The notes under the pieces were generated by a model. The model ran no database searches and was not told the DNA's origin. It saw only the letters and a list, made by a program, of their open reading frames with translations. Both the position numbers and the translations under genes were made by a program. Source: Bin94 sp965215535 (lineage in GTDB: Bacteria > Gemmatimonadota > Gemmatimonadetes > Longimicrobiales > Gaopeijiaceae). From it: a stretch of DNA of 64,000 bases. Below, in pieces: positions 25,465 to 34,795 of this stretch (positions are counted from its first letter, which is position 1; each line of letters begins with the position of its first letter). The DNA lies in NCBI GenBank assembly GCA_965215535.1, contig OZ244063.1:2108001-2172000 (forward strand). Direction: 5' to 3'.

Positions 25465-27818
25465 CAACGGAGCACGCCGGTGCCCCACGACACACTCATC
25501 TCGAATGAACGGGGCGGGGCGGGAAGACCCACGGCCGTTCCTTCGCCACCAGACAGATAGTACCGCCGGTCTGCCAGATTCCGCCCGTTCAACTGCAGCC
25601 GCAGGCCATTGGCCAGGGAGTAGCCCACCATTGCTTCGAAGCGATGATAGCCCCGCAACATGCGGGTGTCGGCGTAGCTGGTGAATGCCTTCCACTCCGA
25701 CTGGAAGAAGACTCCCGCACCGGCCGAGAGTCCATTCGTGAGAGCTCCGCGCAGCCATATGCTTCCATGGTGACGGGGTGCGCCTCCCAGGCCGTGTCCG
25801 GTCTCGTAGACATCATCCTCGAGGACGGCACCGTCGGTGAAGCCGTACGATGCGATTGCGCTGACCGCTCCCGTAAGGCGCCCCAGGAGATCGATCTCGA
25901 AGCCGCGGCTGCGCTGAATCCCGCTCTGTACCCGATAGAACCCGCCCTCGGGGGGGTAGACGAAGCTGATCATCCCGGTGCGCCGAAGATGATAGAGGGC
26001 GACCGTGGTGGAGAGGCGCCGATCGAGAAGGTCGGTTTTCAGCCCGACCTCGAACTGGCGGCCGAAGTTGGGATCGAAGGCGTTCCCATCGCGATCGACC
26101 GAGAGCGTGGGAGCGAAGGCCTCGCTCATCGACCCATAGATCGAAACGTCGGGTGTCACGCGGTGGACGACTCCCACGGATGTGGTAAGCTCCTGGTCCG
26201 AGAAATCCTCTTCCGTGCCGTCGTCGCGATCAATGGTCAATTGATCGAAGGTTGTGTATCGCAGGCCGAGCTGAAGAACGAGCGCATCGCCGAGGGCGAT
26301 CTGGTCCTGGGCGTAGATCCCGAGCATGTCCACCGACTGGTCCTCGACCGCGAATGGCGACGGCGCAACAGCACCGGTGTAGCGCGGCGAGAAGATGTCG
26401 ATCGGATCCACCCGGCCGCGAAGCCGCTCTTCCAGCCGGGTGGTGGAGTATCCATCGAGTCCCACTGCGATCCTGTGAGAGGTTGGCCCGAGCTGGAGTC
26501 CGCCGACCAGCCCGGCATCCCAGAAGAGCGTCTCGAGTTCCTGCTGGCGGAAATCGGTGCGGCGGCCCAGCGTTCGGCCGTCGTCGCCAAGACGGCGGAG
26601 GTCGACCCGGTTCGCGTTCCGCTCGTTGTTCGACCAACTGGTGACGATGCGGGTGCTCCAGCTTCCGCCAATCCCCTGCTCGAATCTTGCCAGGATGGCG
26701 TTTCGTGAACGATCTGCCGGTACGTCGGGCTCTCCGAGGAAGCGGTTGTTCGGCTGCTCGTCCAGGCTCGCGAGGGTGGGTGCGGGCGCGAACAGACCTT
26801 CGTCGAGGAGTCCCTCTTCGCTCTTGAACTCGGCCTCCACGGTCAGCGTCGTGGCAGGACCGGCGTTCCAGGTGATGACGGGGGCGATGAAGCGGGTGCG
26901 CCAGAAGACCTCGTCGCGGTAGCTGTCGCGGTTCTCGAAGTGGACGTTAACCCGATAGAGAAGCGGCCCGAAGAGACGACCGGTCGCGTCGAGACGCCCA
27001 TCGATGCGTCCAAAGCTCCCCCCTGCAATCCGGAGTTCGGTTCCCGTCGCTCCGAGAGGCTGCTTGGTCCGGAGGTTGATGACGCCGCCAGGGTCGAGTT
27101 GGCCGTAGAGGACGGTGGCCGGCCCCTTCAGAACCTCTACCCGATCTGTGTTTGCGTCGAGGAGCTCGCCGAACTTCGATACCTGCACCCCGTTGCGGCG
27201 GAAGTTGCCATTGCTGTTCGAGTAGAATCCGCGCGCAGCGAAGGTGGAATATTCGCCATTGATCGAGCTCGCCTGGATGAGCCCGCTCACGTTCCTGACG
27301 ACATCTTCGAGGCTGACCGCGGCCTGCTGTTGGATGACGGCTCCCGGCACGAGGCTGATTGCCTGGGGCGTTGCGAGGAGTTCGGTTTCGGCCTTCGTGG
27401 CCACACGGGAACGGGCCGCGCTCACAGTCAGTCCGTCGACTCCGAGCGGATCGACCTCGAGCCGGATCTCGATCTCCATGAGGTCGGTGTCGGCTGTGAT
27501 GGACATGCGGGATGATTCGTACCCGACAGCCGAAACGACCAGGGTCCGGGCTCCCTCAGGGACGCTGTATATGGTGAAGCGTCCGTCGGCATCGGTCGAG
27601 GCTCCCTGGTTCGCGGGCTCAATTCGCACGCTCGCCAGGAGGATCGGTGCGCCGGAGTCTGCGGCCCGCACGGTTCCACTGACGGTAACGTCCTGCTGCG
27701 CGCCCCATTCGGTGACCGCGACAGGGGGCGGACTCGCGCCAAGCGCCGTGGGCACGCCGGCGAGGAGTATGCCGAAGAGGAGTGCGAGAGAGGGGAAGCG
27801 CGTCTTCAATATCTGCAT
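25464..27818 (-). CDS. TonB-dependent siderophore receptor with N-terminal carboxypeptidase-regulatory domain
   Basis: This 784-residue outer-membrane receptor begins with a signal peptide ending near ALGAS (residue 25). Residues about 38-120 are a carboxypeptidase-regulatory-like beta-sandwich domain (VSGTVRAADSG start), common in FCB-group receptors. The plug domain (about 125-240) shows LATPQAISLVPGAVI and RVEVLKGPATVLYGQLDPGG, typical of FhuA/FpvA-like siderophore receptors, and a 22-strand barrel follows. An AAGGAA ribosome-binding site precedes the ATG at 27818; the frame is open to 28211 but the extension is low-complexity. Coupling to the TolQ/ExbB-like protein at 16011 is possible. 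Confidence 0.92.
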   Translation of the reverse strand: MQILKTRFPSLALLFGILLAGVPTALGASPPPVAVTEWGAQQDVTVSGTVRAADSGAPILLASVRIEPANQGASTDADGRFTIYSVPEGARTLVVSAVGYESSRMSITADTDLMEIEIRLEVDPLGVDGLTVSAARSRVATKAETELLATPQAISLVPGAVIQQQAAVSLEDVVRNVSGLIQASSINGEYSTFAARGFYSNSNGNFRRNGVQVSKFGELLDANTDRVEVLKGPATVLYGQLDPGGVINLRTKQPLGATGTELRIAGGSFGRIDGRLDATGRLFGPLLYRVNVHFENRDSYRDEVFWRTRFIAPVITWNAGPATTLTVEAEFKSEEGLLDEGLFAPAPTLASLDEQPNNRFLGEPDVPADRSRNAILARFEQGIGGSWSTRIVTSWSNNERNANRVDLRRLGDDGRTLGRRTDFRQQELETLFWDAGLVGGLQLGPTSHRIAVGLDGYSTTRLEERLRGRVDPIDIFSPRYTGAVAPSPFAVEDQSVDMLGIYAQDQIALGDALVLQLGLRYTTFDQLTIDRDDGTEEDFSDQELTTSVGVVHRVTPDVSIYGSMSEAFAPTLSVDRDGNAFDPNFGRQFEVGLKTDLLDRRLSTTVALYHLRRTGMISFVYPPEGGFYRVQSGIQRSRGFEIDLLGRLTGAVSAIASYGFTDGAVLEDDVYETGHGLGGAPRHHGSIWLRGALTNGLSAGAGVFFQSEWKAFTSYADTRMLRGYHRFEAMVGYSLANGLRLQLNGRNLADRRYYLSGGEGTAVGLPAPPRSFEMSVSWGTGVLR

Positions 27819-28051
27819 GGGTTCAATATTCCTTTTGGGGACAAAGGGAAAAGCTGATGATTGGGGGCAAGGGAAGCCGGATGTCCGGGTCGCCTTGCCC
27901 CGTCGGAGCAGGCAGAAGAGGGTCGCCGCCCCGGTCACAACAGACGTGCCGGGTGACGTGGGGTTTTCTCTCCTGCCAAGTGTGCGCGTCGATTGCGCAG
28001 CCGCCGATGAAAGCTCCGGCCAGACCTGGAGGTCGGCCCGAAAGCTTCGCG

Positions 28052-28489
28052 CTATGCAGAGGGGGGAGCGCGGCTCCGGTGGGGAGAGAAGTGGAGTGCC
28101 GCCGGGGCCTCCCGGTCGCTCGTTGCCATGGAGGCCCGGGATGAGGCCGGGTGAGCGGGATCCGGCGTGTACGATCCGGTCGTGTAGCCGGGCGCTTCGG
28201 CCAGTTGGCATACGGAACAGTCCGCAGCCGATTCGTCCTCGCCTTCGTGCCCGTGGGCGATATGTACGACAGGAGCGACGAGGAGCGAGAGGATGAGGGC
28301 GCGTCCGGTGAACGCATGCAGGCGTTTCAGGATTCGCTCCGGATTGCCCCGGTGAATGGTCTGCTCTTCGGCACCGGTGTGCGAACCACCGCGCGCTTCC
28401 GCTTCGGTCCCGCCCGCTACGCGGATGGGCCTATGTCGGTGTGCGGCAATCCGGATCATCGCCTGACAGGTCATGCGTGTCCTGCGCAA
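28052..28489 (-). CDS. Predicted secreted His/Cys-motif protein upstream of the TonB receptor (DUF2946-like), start uncertain
   Basis: Up to 145 residues. The recognisable part is a hydrophobic leader (ALILSLLVAPVVHIAHG) followed by a His/acidic stretch (HGHEGEDE), a CSVCQLAEAPG motif and a C-terminus ending in RAPPSA. This layout (leader, HxH, CxxC, proline-rich end) is typical of small DUF2946-like proteins encoded next to iron or copper TonB receptors and is thought to bind metal. The leader is preceded by about 50 hydrophilic residues without an internal ATG, GTG or TTG, so the true start (28489, 28474 or a non-canonical codon nearer the leader) is unclear. No good Fur box was found upstream. 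Confidence 0.6.
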   Translation of the reverse strand: MRRTRMTCQAMIRIAAHRHRPIRVAGGTEAEARGGSHTGAEEQTIHRGNPERILKRLHAFTGRALILSLLVAPVVHIAHGHEGEDESAADCSVCQLAEAPGYTTGSYTPDPAHPASSRASMATSDREAPAALHFSPHRSRAPPSA

Positions 28490-28758
28490 ATATGGGGTAC
28501 GTATTCTGATCGTTTTCGTTGGAGCAAGGAGCGAAGATCGCCAACAAAAGATCAGAGGAAGTACGGAAGTGCGTGTCGCAATGTAATGAATTCCGTGGAA
28601 ATCGACCGAATCGACAAAATCTGGCCGATTTGACTATGGCCGTGCCCATTCAATTCGCCGAGTGTGTGGATTCAACGCTGAATCGGTCCGGTCGGGTAGC
28701 CTTCCCAATGCGCCGGCAGCGACGATTCTCACACATTCACTTCAATGAAGGACAGCAG
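28490..28758. other. Intergenic region upstream of ssb
   Basis: This AT-richer stretch of 269 bases lies between the divergently oriented iron-uptake operon and ssb, and should contain promoters for both. A TTGACT hexamer at about 28628 has no matching -10 at normal spacing. The frame of ssb is open through it back to 28519, but the codons look non-coding. No tRNA or clear riboswitch fold was seen. Confidence 0.5.
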
Positions 28759-29097
28759 ATGAGCCGCTCAGTCAACAAGATCATTCTCGTGGGGAATGTG
28801 GGCAACGACCCCGAAGTCCGGATCACCCGTTCCGGCGTCAAGGTGGCCCGCATTTCCGTGGCGACCAACTGGCGCACCGCCGGCGAAGAGGCCGAGGAAC
28901 GCACGGACTGGCACCGCGTGAATCTCTGGGGAAGACTTGCCCAGGTTGCCGAGGAGTATGTTTCCAAGGGCGACAAGCTCTTTGTCGAGGGGTATCTCCA
29001 GTACGATTCCTACGAGCGCGACGGCATCACGATTCCGACGGCCGAGATTCGCGCCCGCGAGATGGTCATGTTGAGTGCGCGCGGGCCGGTCGAATGA
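28759..29097 (+). CDS. ssb: Single-stranded DNA-binding protein without acidic C-terminal tip
   Basis: This 112-residue protein is a bacterial SSB OB-fold domain: it opens with MSRSVNKIILVGNVGNDPEV, has the RISVATNW and TDWHRVNLWGRLA segments, and the GDKLFVEGYLQYDSYERDG strand pair. It would coat single-stranded DNA. The start at 28759 has an AAGGA site seven bases before it and matches the family N-terminus. The protein stops right after the fold (ending ARGPVE) and lacks both the flexible linker and the acidic DDDIPF-type tip that recruits repair and replication partners, so it may be a secondary SSB. It is convergent with sigma factor 1, 21 bases away. Confidence 0.9.
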   Translation: MSRSVNKIILVGNVGNDPEVRITRSGVKVARISVATNWRTAGEEAEERTDWHRVNLWGRLAQVAEEYVSKGDKLFVEGYLQYDSYERDGITIPTAEIRAREMVMLSARGPVE

Positions 29098-29118
29098 GCC
29101 GGAGCGGGGCGCCGTGGT

Positions 29119-29982
29119 TCAGTCGGTCGGCCAGAAGGCCCGCAGCGATTCTCCGTTGGGGCTCTGGCGCAGCTTCTCGAAGGCGCGATTGCGAATTTGC
29201 CGAATCCGTTCGCGCGTCACGCCCAGAAGCGACCCGATTTCCTCCAGGGTGTGCTCCTCGCCATCGTCGAGACCGTAGTAGAGGTAGAGGATCTTCCGTT
29301 CGCGTTCGGTCAGGTAGTCCTCGAACATGGTCTCGAGGTACTCGCGGCGGGCGACGGCTTCGACCTCTGCCTCGATATCCTCGCCCTGTTCGCCTGCGAA
29401 GCGCTCGCCGTAGCTGCCGCTGTCCCGGTCGCCCCGGTCCATCGGCGCATCAAGAGAGAGTTCGATCGAGAGCACGCGGCGCAGCGACCGTACCGAATCG
29501 ACGGGCTCCTCCATTTCGTGGGCAAGTTCGCGGTCGGTCGGAGTGCGCCCCAGCTTCTGGGTCAGCCGGGTGTTGGCGCGTGCGAGACGGGCAAGGTTGG
29601 AGTTCTGGTTAAGGGGAATGCGCACCGGCCGGGTCTGTTCCGCCAGCGCCTGGAGCACAGTCTGGCGAATCCACCACACTGCATAGGAGATAAACTTTAC
29701 CCGCTTGTCGGGGTCGAACTTTCGCACAGCCTTCAGGAGTCCCTCGTTGCCGATGCAAACGAGTTCGGCCAGCCCGAGTCCCCGGCCCTGGTACCTCTTC
29801 ACGTAGGAGATGACGAATCGGAGGTTGGCGGTCACAAGCCGCTCGGCCGCCTCGCGGTCGCCGGTCCGGGCTCTCTGGGCGAGGGCCCGCTCCTCGTCCG
29901 GGTCGGCAATGAGTGGATAGCGCTCCACGTCCTTGAGGTACTGATCAAAGGAATCGACGAGACCATGCGAGGCTGCGAACAA
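29119..29982 (-). CDS. RpoD-like sigma factor (group 2), paralogue 1
   Basis: This 287-residue sigma-70 factor has regions 1.2 through 4.2 but no region 1.1: DSFDQYLKDVERYPL (1.2), RLVTANLRFVISYVKRYQGRGL and FDPDKRVKFISYAVWWIRQ (2.1-2.4), a region 3, and a region 4.2 helix-turn-helix EEIGSLLGVTRERIRQIRNRAFEKLR. It would direct RNA polymerase to promoters similar to those of RpoD. The TTG start at 29982 is preceded by AGGAGGAG at good spacing; the frame remains open for far longer upstream without coding character. A second similar factor is encoded at 54197, to which this one is only partly identical in region 2. Confidence 0.9.
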   Translation of the reverse strand: MFAASHGLVDSFDQYLKDVERYPLIADPDEERALAQRARTGDREAAERLVTANLRFVISYVKRYQGRGLGLAELVCIGNEGLLKAVRKFDPDKRVKFISYAVWWIRQTVLQALAEQTRPVRIPLNQNSNLARLARANTRLTQKLGRTPTDRELAHEMEEPVDSVRSLRRVLSIELSLDAPMDRGDRDSGSYGERFAGEQGEDIEAEVEAVARREYLETMFEDYLTERERKILYLYYGLDDGEEHTLEEIGSLLGVTRERIRQIRNRAFEKLRQSPNGESLRAFWPTD

Positions 29983-30203
29983 AGGACACTCCTCCTGGTT
30001 TTGGGGACCTTTAGCCGGGCGCCGGAATGGCTGACGACCGGAAAAGTTGAGCCAATGGGGGAAACATATTAGGCGCGCGCCGGCCCCAAAGTCAAATGGA
30101 GCGGGGCGTCTGGAGGGATGCCGGGGTGCCCTCGTTGCCGTTCCTGTGCGCGGGTGAGCGAGCTGGCCGCGTCGCCTTCGGGGTGTTGCGAGCGCCCGGC
30201 GGG

Positions 30204-32102
30204 TCAGTTGATCCCGAGGAAGGACGAAGCCGGGCTTGCAATGCGGCTTCGGCGCACCTGGCGGGTGGCGAAGCCGTTGAGCAGGCTGAGCGCGTCGGTG
30301 CCGATCCGGAACTGAAGCTGCCGGAATCCCCCTGCTTCGAGGGGCAGCGCAAGGTCGAAGCGGATGACCTGCCGGGCGCCGGAAGGGAAGGCCACGCGCA
30401 AGCCGATTCCTGTCGATGCCCGCAGACCGGAGTCGGTTCCGAAGGGAACGTCGCCCTGCCAGCCAGCCCCGACATCCAGAAACGCGACCAGCCCGAGATC
30501 CAGAACGCATCCCCCATCGCGGGCTCCGCTGCCTCTGTCGGCACGAACTGCGCTGCAGTCGGCAGAGCGGCTGCCCAGGAGGATTCGGTCCTCGAGGGTA
30601 GCCAGGATCCGGTGACCGGCTGGAAAATCCTCGCGCGCATACCCTCTGAGGCCGGCGGCTCCGCCCATCGTGAGCTGAAAGGGAAGGGTGTTTTTCCAGC
30701 CGCCCGCCCCGGTGAGTCCCAGCACCACGGTATGGCGGGAAATCGCGGAATCGTCGTGATCCGCGCCGGGGTGCCAGTAGAGTGCGGCCCCGAATTCGCC
30801 CAGGAGATCGCGAAAGGAAGAGGCGGAAGAGGGTGTGGAGGGGAAGAATCCGGCCCCCGACAGGGTCAGCTCGCTGTTGAATATCCAGCTCGGTCCGGCA
30901 TCGCCTGCAAAGAGGCTGAGACTGCCCCGGATTTCGCGACCGTCCGGCAGGCCCCGGTGCTCCACCCCTCCCAGCGAGGTACCCAGCGCCAAAAGAGCCT
31001 GCGTTCCCACGCGCACATCCTGTACGCCGCGCAGTGCGTCGAGTCCCCTTCTTGTCTCGAAGCGAATGCGCCGCGAGCCGGCCAGAAGGTTCAGATAGGC
31101 GCCCCTTCGCGGTCCGACCTGGGGAGCAATGGCGTCGATTGTGCCCTGATCGGCGGTGTCGCGCACCGAAAAATCGAACCCCGAGACGACCTCCACCCCA
31201 TCCGGATAGCCGTCGAAGCGCACATCTTCCCAGGACAGACCGCCCGCCAGAACAGTGAGGGCCCCCGGTGTGCCCAGCCTGCGCCCGATCGTCGCCTCGG
31301 CGTACGAGGTCTGGATCGGCAGACTGGCGTTGGTAAAGGTTGAGCCCGCCGGCGCCGCGTAGGGGAAGAGATCCTCGCGCAACGAATAGGATTCGACGAA
31401 GGCCCAGCGTCCCAGCTCGCCCACGAAGGGGTAAGTCAGCGACTCGGTGAAGAAGACGCCGGTCCGGGTTCGTCCGCCGGTGAGGTGCGCGTCCATGCGG
31501 GTTCCGGCAAGCTGGATCGTGCGGATCTGCCCACCCAGGTCGCGTTCCTCGTCGCGTTGCGTGGCATAGAGTCCCACCAGCAGACCTCTCCCCATAAGGT
31601 TCTGCTCGGTTGCGCTGGCGTAGGTGATCCGCAGTCCGTCTTCCCACTCGGGACGCAGATCGAGTTTCAGCGTCCACTCGTCGCGCGTCTCGACCTCGAC
31701 CCGCGCCCGCCCGCCATCCTCCGAAATTATGGAGCGCACATCGGCCTCGGCCAGGAAGGGAAGTGCTCTCAGGATGCGCGCAGATTCATCAAGAACCGAT
31801 TCATCCAGACAATCCCCCTTTGCAAAGAGCAGTTCCCGCTCGATGACGCTCGGCCGGGTGCGCCGGTGAAGCCTGTTGGCCGCGCTTCCCAGCCACCTGC
31901 CGAATCTGCGGAACGCTCCCCTGCTTGCAGTCGAATCCGCCTCGGGAATCCCGATGGAGTGGATGACGATGGCGAGGCTGTCGATAACCGGTCCCGCGCA
32001 GCCCGGGTCGGATTCGGGGTGCTGGGCCGCTGCGCTGTGTCCGACGGCGAAGCTCCAGACGAGCAATCCCGGAATGATCCGACGAACATGGATACTGTTC
32101 AT
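30204..32102 (-). CDS. Omp85/TamA-like outer-membrane beta-barrel protein with one POTRA domain
   Basis: This 632-residue protein has a signal peptide (cleavage after SAAAQ, near residue 26). Residues about 85-155 form one POTRA-like domain (ELLFAKGDCLDE, then LRALPFLAEADV). The remainder is rich in alternating hydrophobic strands and contains a GLRGYAREDFPAGHR segment near residue 510, matching the RGY/RGF motif in loop 6 of Omp85-family barrels. Such proteins insert or transport outer-membrane components. It is shorter in its periplasmic part than BamA (five POTRAs) and TamA (three). The C-terminus runs past the last strand and ends FLGIN instead of a terminal aromatic. Function beyond family is unknown. 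Confidence 0.75.
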   Translation of the reverse strand: MNSIHVRRIIPGLLVWSFAVGHSAAAQHPESDPGCAGPVIDSLAIVIHSIGIPEADSTASRGAFRRFGRWLGSAANRLHRRTRPSVIERELLFAKGDCLDESVLDESARILRALPFLAEADVRSIISEDGGRARVEVETRDEWTLKLDLRPEWEDGLRITYASATEQNLMGRGLLVGLYATQRDEERDLGGQIRTIQLAGTRMDAHLTGGRTRTGVFFTESLTYPFVGELGRWAFVESYSLREDLFPYAAPAGSTFTNASLPIQTSYAEATIGRRLGTPGALTVLAGGLSWEDVRFDGYPDGVEVVSGFDFSVRDTADQGTIDAIAPQVGPRRGAYLNLLAGSRRIRFETRRGLDALRGVQDVRVGTQALLALGTSLGGVEHRGLPDGREIRGSLSLFAGDAGPSWIFNSELTLSGAGFFPSTPSSASSFRDLLGEFGAALYWHPGADHDDSAISRHTVVLGLTGAGGWKNTLPFQLTMGGAAGLRGYAREDFPAGHRILATLEDRILLGSRSADCSAVRADRGSGARDGGCVLDLGLVAFLDVGAGWQGDVPFGTDSGLRASTGIGLRVAFPSGARQVIRFDLALPLEAGGFRQLQFRIGTDALSLLNGFATRQVRRSRIASPASSFLGIN

Positions 32103-32457
32103 GTGGGCGCTGATGTGAGTGGGTGCGCGGCATCTGTGGGAACGGCACGCAGGGAACGTAGCCCCGTCGCCGCCCCTGGATCATACCGGACAGGCGTCGC
32201 CGGGCGCTGTGAGATGCCGGGCCGACCTGGGTGCGCCGGCACCCGCAACAGGCCGCGAATCATGCAGAGAAGCTTTTGTTTCCGGGCAGACGGCCCCGTT
32301 CTCTGGCGAACGAACGGCCCGGAACGGCTCACGCGATCGGGCTATCTTCCGATGATGGGGTCCGCCGGATTGTTGGCTGTGGCGATTGACGCGCGCGCAG
32401 CCCTGCCGGTACGATCACTCCGCATCCGTAGACAATTCTCAGGGAGAAGCAGGCGTT
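32103..32457. other. Divergent intergenic region between the Omp85-like gene and malic enzyme
   Basis: This 355-base stretch contains no convincing gene. The only signal recognised is a promoter at 32386-32415 reading toward the malic enzyme gene. The left part, next to the Omp85-like start, has only a short G/C-rich sequence and no clear minus-strand promoter. Confidence 0.5.
32386..32415 (+). promoter_or_regulatory. Predicted sigma-70 promoter for malic enzyme
   Basis: TTGACG (32386-32391) and TACGAT (32410-32415) are separated by 18 bases, the same spacing as the promoter at 15877. The predicted transcript would begin near 32422, giving a leader of about 35 bases before the TTG start codon at 32458. 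Confidence 0.5.
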
Positions 32458-34761
32458 TTGTCAGTCTTCGAGAGCGACGCGCTCAGATATCATGAAGAAG
32501 GCCGGCCCGGAAAGATCGAGGTCGTGTCCACCAAGTCGGTGGACAACCAGCGGGACCTTACCCTGGCCTATAGTCCGGGGGTTGCGGAGCCCTGCATGGC
32601 CATTCACCGCGACCCGGAATCGGCCTTTCGGTATACCGCCCGCGGCAATCTGGTTGCCGTGGTCTCGAATGGCACCGCCGTGCTCGGTCTGGGCAATATC
32701 GGGGCGCTGGCGGCCAAGCCGGTCATGGAGGGCAAGGGCGTCCTCTTCAAGAAATTTGCCGGAATCGATGTGTTCGACATCGAGATCAACAGCGCCGACC
32801 CGGACGATGTGATCCGCTTCTGTCAGATGCTGGAACCGACCGTGGGCGGAATCAATCTGGAGGACATTCGTGCTCCCGAGTGCTTCCGGATCGAGTCCGA
32901 GCTGCGAAAAACTCTCGGCATTCCGGTCTTCCACGACGATCAGCACGGCACGGCAATCATTGCGGGGGCGGCGCTGCTCAATGCGGCCGAGATCACCGGG
33001 CGCACCCTCGAAGACGCGCGCGTGGTCTTCAGCGGTGCGGGTGCCTCGGCGCTGGCAACGGCAAGCCACTTCCTGCGGCTCGGGGTGCGGCGCGACAATC
33101 TGGTCATGGTTGATCGCGCGGGGGTGATCCACGAGGGTCGCGAAGAGGGCATGAATCCCTACAAGCTTCCCTTTGCCACCCGACGGCCCGAGCGCACCCT
33201 GGCCGAGGCGATGGATGGCGCCGATGCGGTGATCGGGCTTTCGGCGCGGGGCGTGATCACCGGCGAGATGGTGGCCTCGATGGCGTCGCGACCGATCATC
33301 TTTGCACTGGCCAATCCCGATCCCGAGATCGCCCCCGAGGAGGTGGCCGCCATTCGCGACGATGGGGTGATGGCCACAGGCCGCTCCGATTATCCCAATC
33401 AGGTCAACAATGTTCTGGGGTTCCCCTTTCTCTTCCGGGGAGCGCTCGATGTGCGGGCGCGCGATATCAATGAACCGATGATGCTGGCCGCCACCCGGGC
33501 GCTGGCCGAGCTGGCGCGCGACGACGTCCCGGAATCGGTTATCAAGGCTTACGGCGACGACGCCTTCGAGTTCGGGCCGGAGTATCTGATTCCCAAGCCC
33601 TTCGATCCGCGAGTGCTGCTGCACGTATCGCCTGCGGTGGCAGTGGCGGCGATGGAATCCGGGGTCGCACAGGTGACGCTTGATCCGGAGGAGTACCGCC
33701 ACCGCCTGGAGGCCAGCCTGAGCCCCGGCCGCAAGGCGATGAGCCGGATTCTGGGGCGCGCCCGCCGGGAGCCGGCCCGGATCGTGCTGGCCGATGGCTA
33801 CAATGAGCGGGTGCTGCGCGCGGCGGCGCAGGTGGTGCAGGAGGGAACCGCCCGGATCGTTCTGATCGGGAATCCCGAAAAGATCGACCGGCGCGCCACC
33901 GATCTCGGAATCAGCCTGGAGGGGGTGCAGTGCATTCATCCGCCCCCGATGGAAGAGACGCGCTACGGCTACGCCGACGAGCTCTACCGCCGCCGTGCGC
34001 GCAAGGGCCTGACTCTGGCCGAAGCGCGGGCGCGCGCCTACCAGCCCGTCTACTTTGCGGCGATGATGGTGCGGGCGGGCGATGCCGACGCCATGGTCGC
34101 GGGAATGGATTCCAACTATCCGGAGATTCTGCGCCCGGCACTGGAGGTGATTGGCACCTCGCCGGCTGTGCGCCGCGTCTCGGGGCTTCACATGGTTGCC
34201 TTCCGCGACCGCGACCCCCTCTTCTTTGCCGACACCACGGTCAATATCGATCCCGACCCCGAAACTCTGGCCGAGATCGCCATTTCGGCGGCGCACTTTG
34301 TGGGCGAACTGGGAATCAGTCCCCGCATCGCCATGCTTTCCTTCTCGAACTTCGGATCGGTGCGCCACCCCGAAGCCGCCAAGATGCGCGAGGCGGTGGA
34401 GTGGGTGAAGCGGTTGGCGCCGGAGCTGGCGATCGATGGCGAGATGCAGGCCGATGTGGCGATCGATCCCCGGATCATGGCCGAGAGCTACGCCTTCAAC
34501 GACCTGCGCGGTCCGGCGAATGTGCTGATCTTTCCGACCCTCAGCGCCTCCAACGCGAGCTACAAGCTGATCAGCCAGTTGGGGAACGCCGACGTGATCG
34601 GTCCGATCCTGCTGGGCATGGACAAACCGGTCCATGTGCTCCAGCGCGACAGCTCGGTGCTCGATGTGGTGCACCTGATCGGGATTGCATCGGTGGACGC
34701 GCGCACCGGGGACAATCAGATTATCACGCTGGCGGATGCAAGGAGCGCCGCCGCAGATTGA
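32458..34761 (+). CDS. maeB: NADP-dependent malic enzyme with phosphotransacetylase-like domain (MaeB type)
   Basis: This 767-residue enzyme oxidatively decarboxylates malate to pyruvate, making NADPH. Residues about 1-425 are the malic enzyme part, with LAYSPGVAEPC (near 36), HDDQHGTAII (near 163) and the dinucleotide-binding FSGAGASALA. Residues about 435-767 are the phosphotransacetylase-like domain found in MaeB, usually regulatory and not catalytic. The TTG start at 32458 places the N-terminus as in relatives and follows a GGGAG/GAAG purine stretch; an ATG at 32386 overlaps the predicted promoter. PEP carboxykinase follows 34 bases later, so both genes manage flux between C4 acids and C3 compounds. 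Confidence 0.95.
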   Translation: MSVFESDALRYHEEGRPGKIEVVSTKSVDNQRDLTLAYSPGVAEPCMAIHRDPESAFRYTARGNLVAVVSNGTAVLGLGNIGALAAKPVMEGKGVLFKKFAGIDVFDIEINSADPDDVIRFCQMLEPTVGGINLEDIRAPECFRIESELRKTLGIPVFHDDQHGTAIIAGAALLNAAEITGRTLEDARVVFSGAGASALATASHFLRLGVRRDNLVMVDRAGVIHEGREEGMNPYKLPFATRRPERTLAEAMDGADAVIGLSARGVITGEMVASMASRPIIFALANPDPEIAPEEVAAIRDDGVMATGRSDYPNQVNNVLGFPFLFRGALDVRARDINEPMMLAATRALAELARDDVPESVIKAYGDDAFEFGPEYLIPKPFDPRVLLHVSPAVAVAAMESGVAQVTLDPEEYRHRLEASLSPGRKAMSRILGRARREPARIVLADGYNERVLRAAAQVVQEGTARIVLIGNPEKIDRRATDLGISLEGVQCIHPPPMEETRYGYADELYRRRARKGLTLAEARARAYQPVYFAAMMVRAGDADAMVAGMDSNYPEILRPALEVIGTSPAVRRVSGLHMVAFRDRDPLFFADTTVNIDPDPETLAEIAISAAHFVGELGISPRIAMLSFSNFGSVRHPEAAKMREAVEWVKRLAPELAIDGEMQADVAIDPRIMAESYAFNDLRGPANVLIFPTLSASNASYKLISQLGNADVIGPILLGMDKPVHVLQRDSSVLDVVHLIGIASVDARTGDNQIITLADARSAAAD

Positions 34762-34795
34762 CCCAAAACACCATCAGCGTACACAGGAAACACAC

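Noticed and set aside
27820..28050. Possible cobalamin riboswitch upstream of the TonB receptor
   Set aside because: A GGCAGGAG stretch is present but the surrounding B12-box context and other conserved segments are missing.
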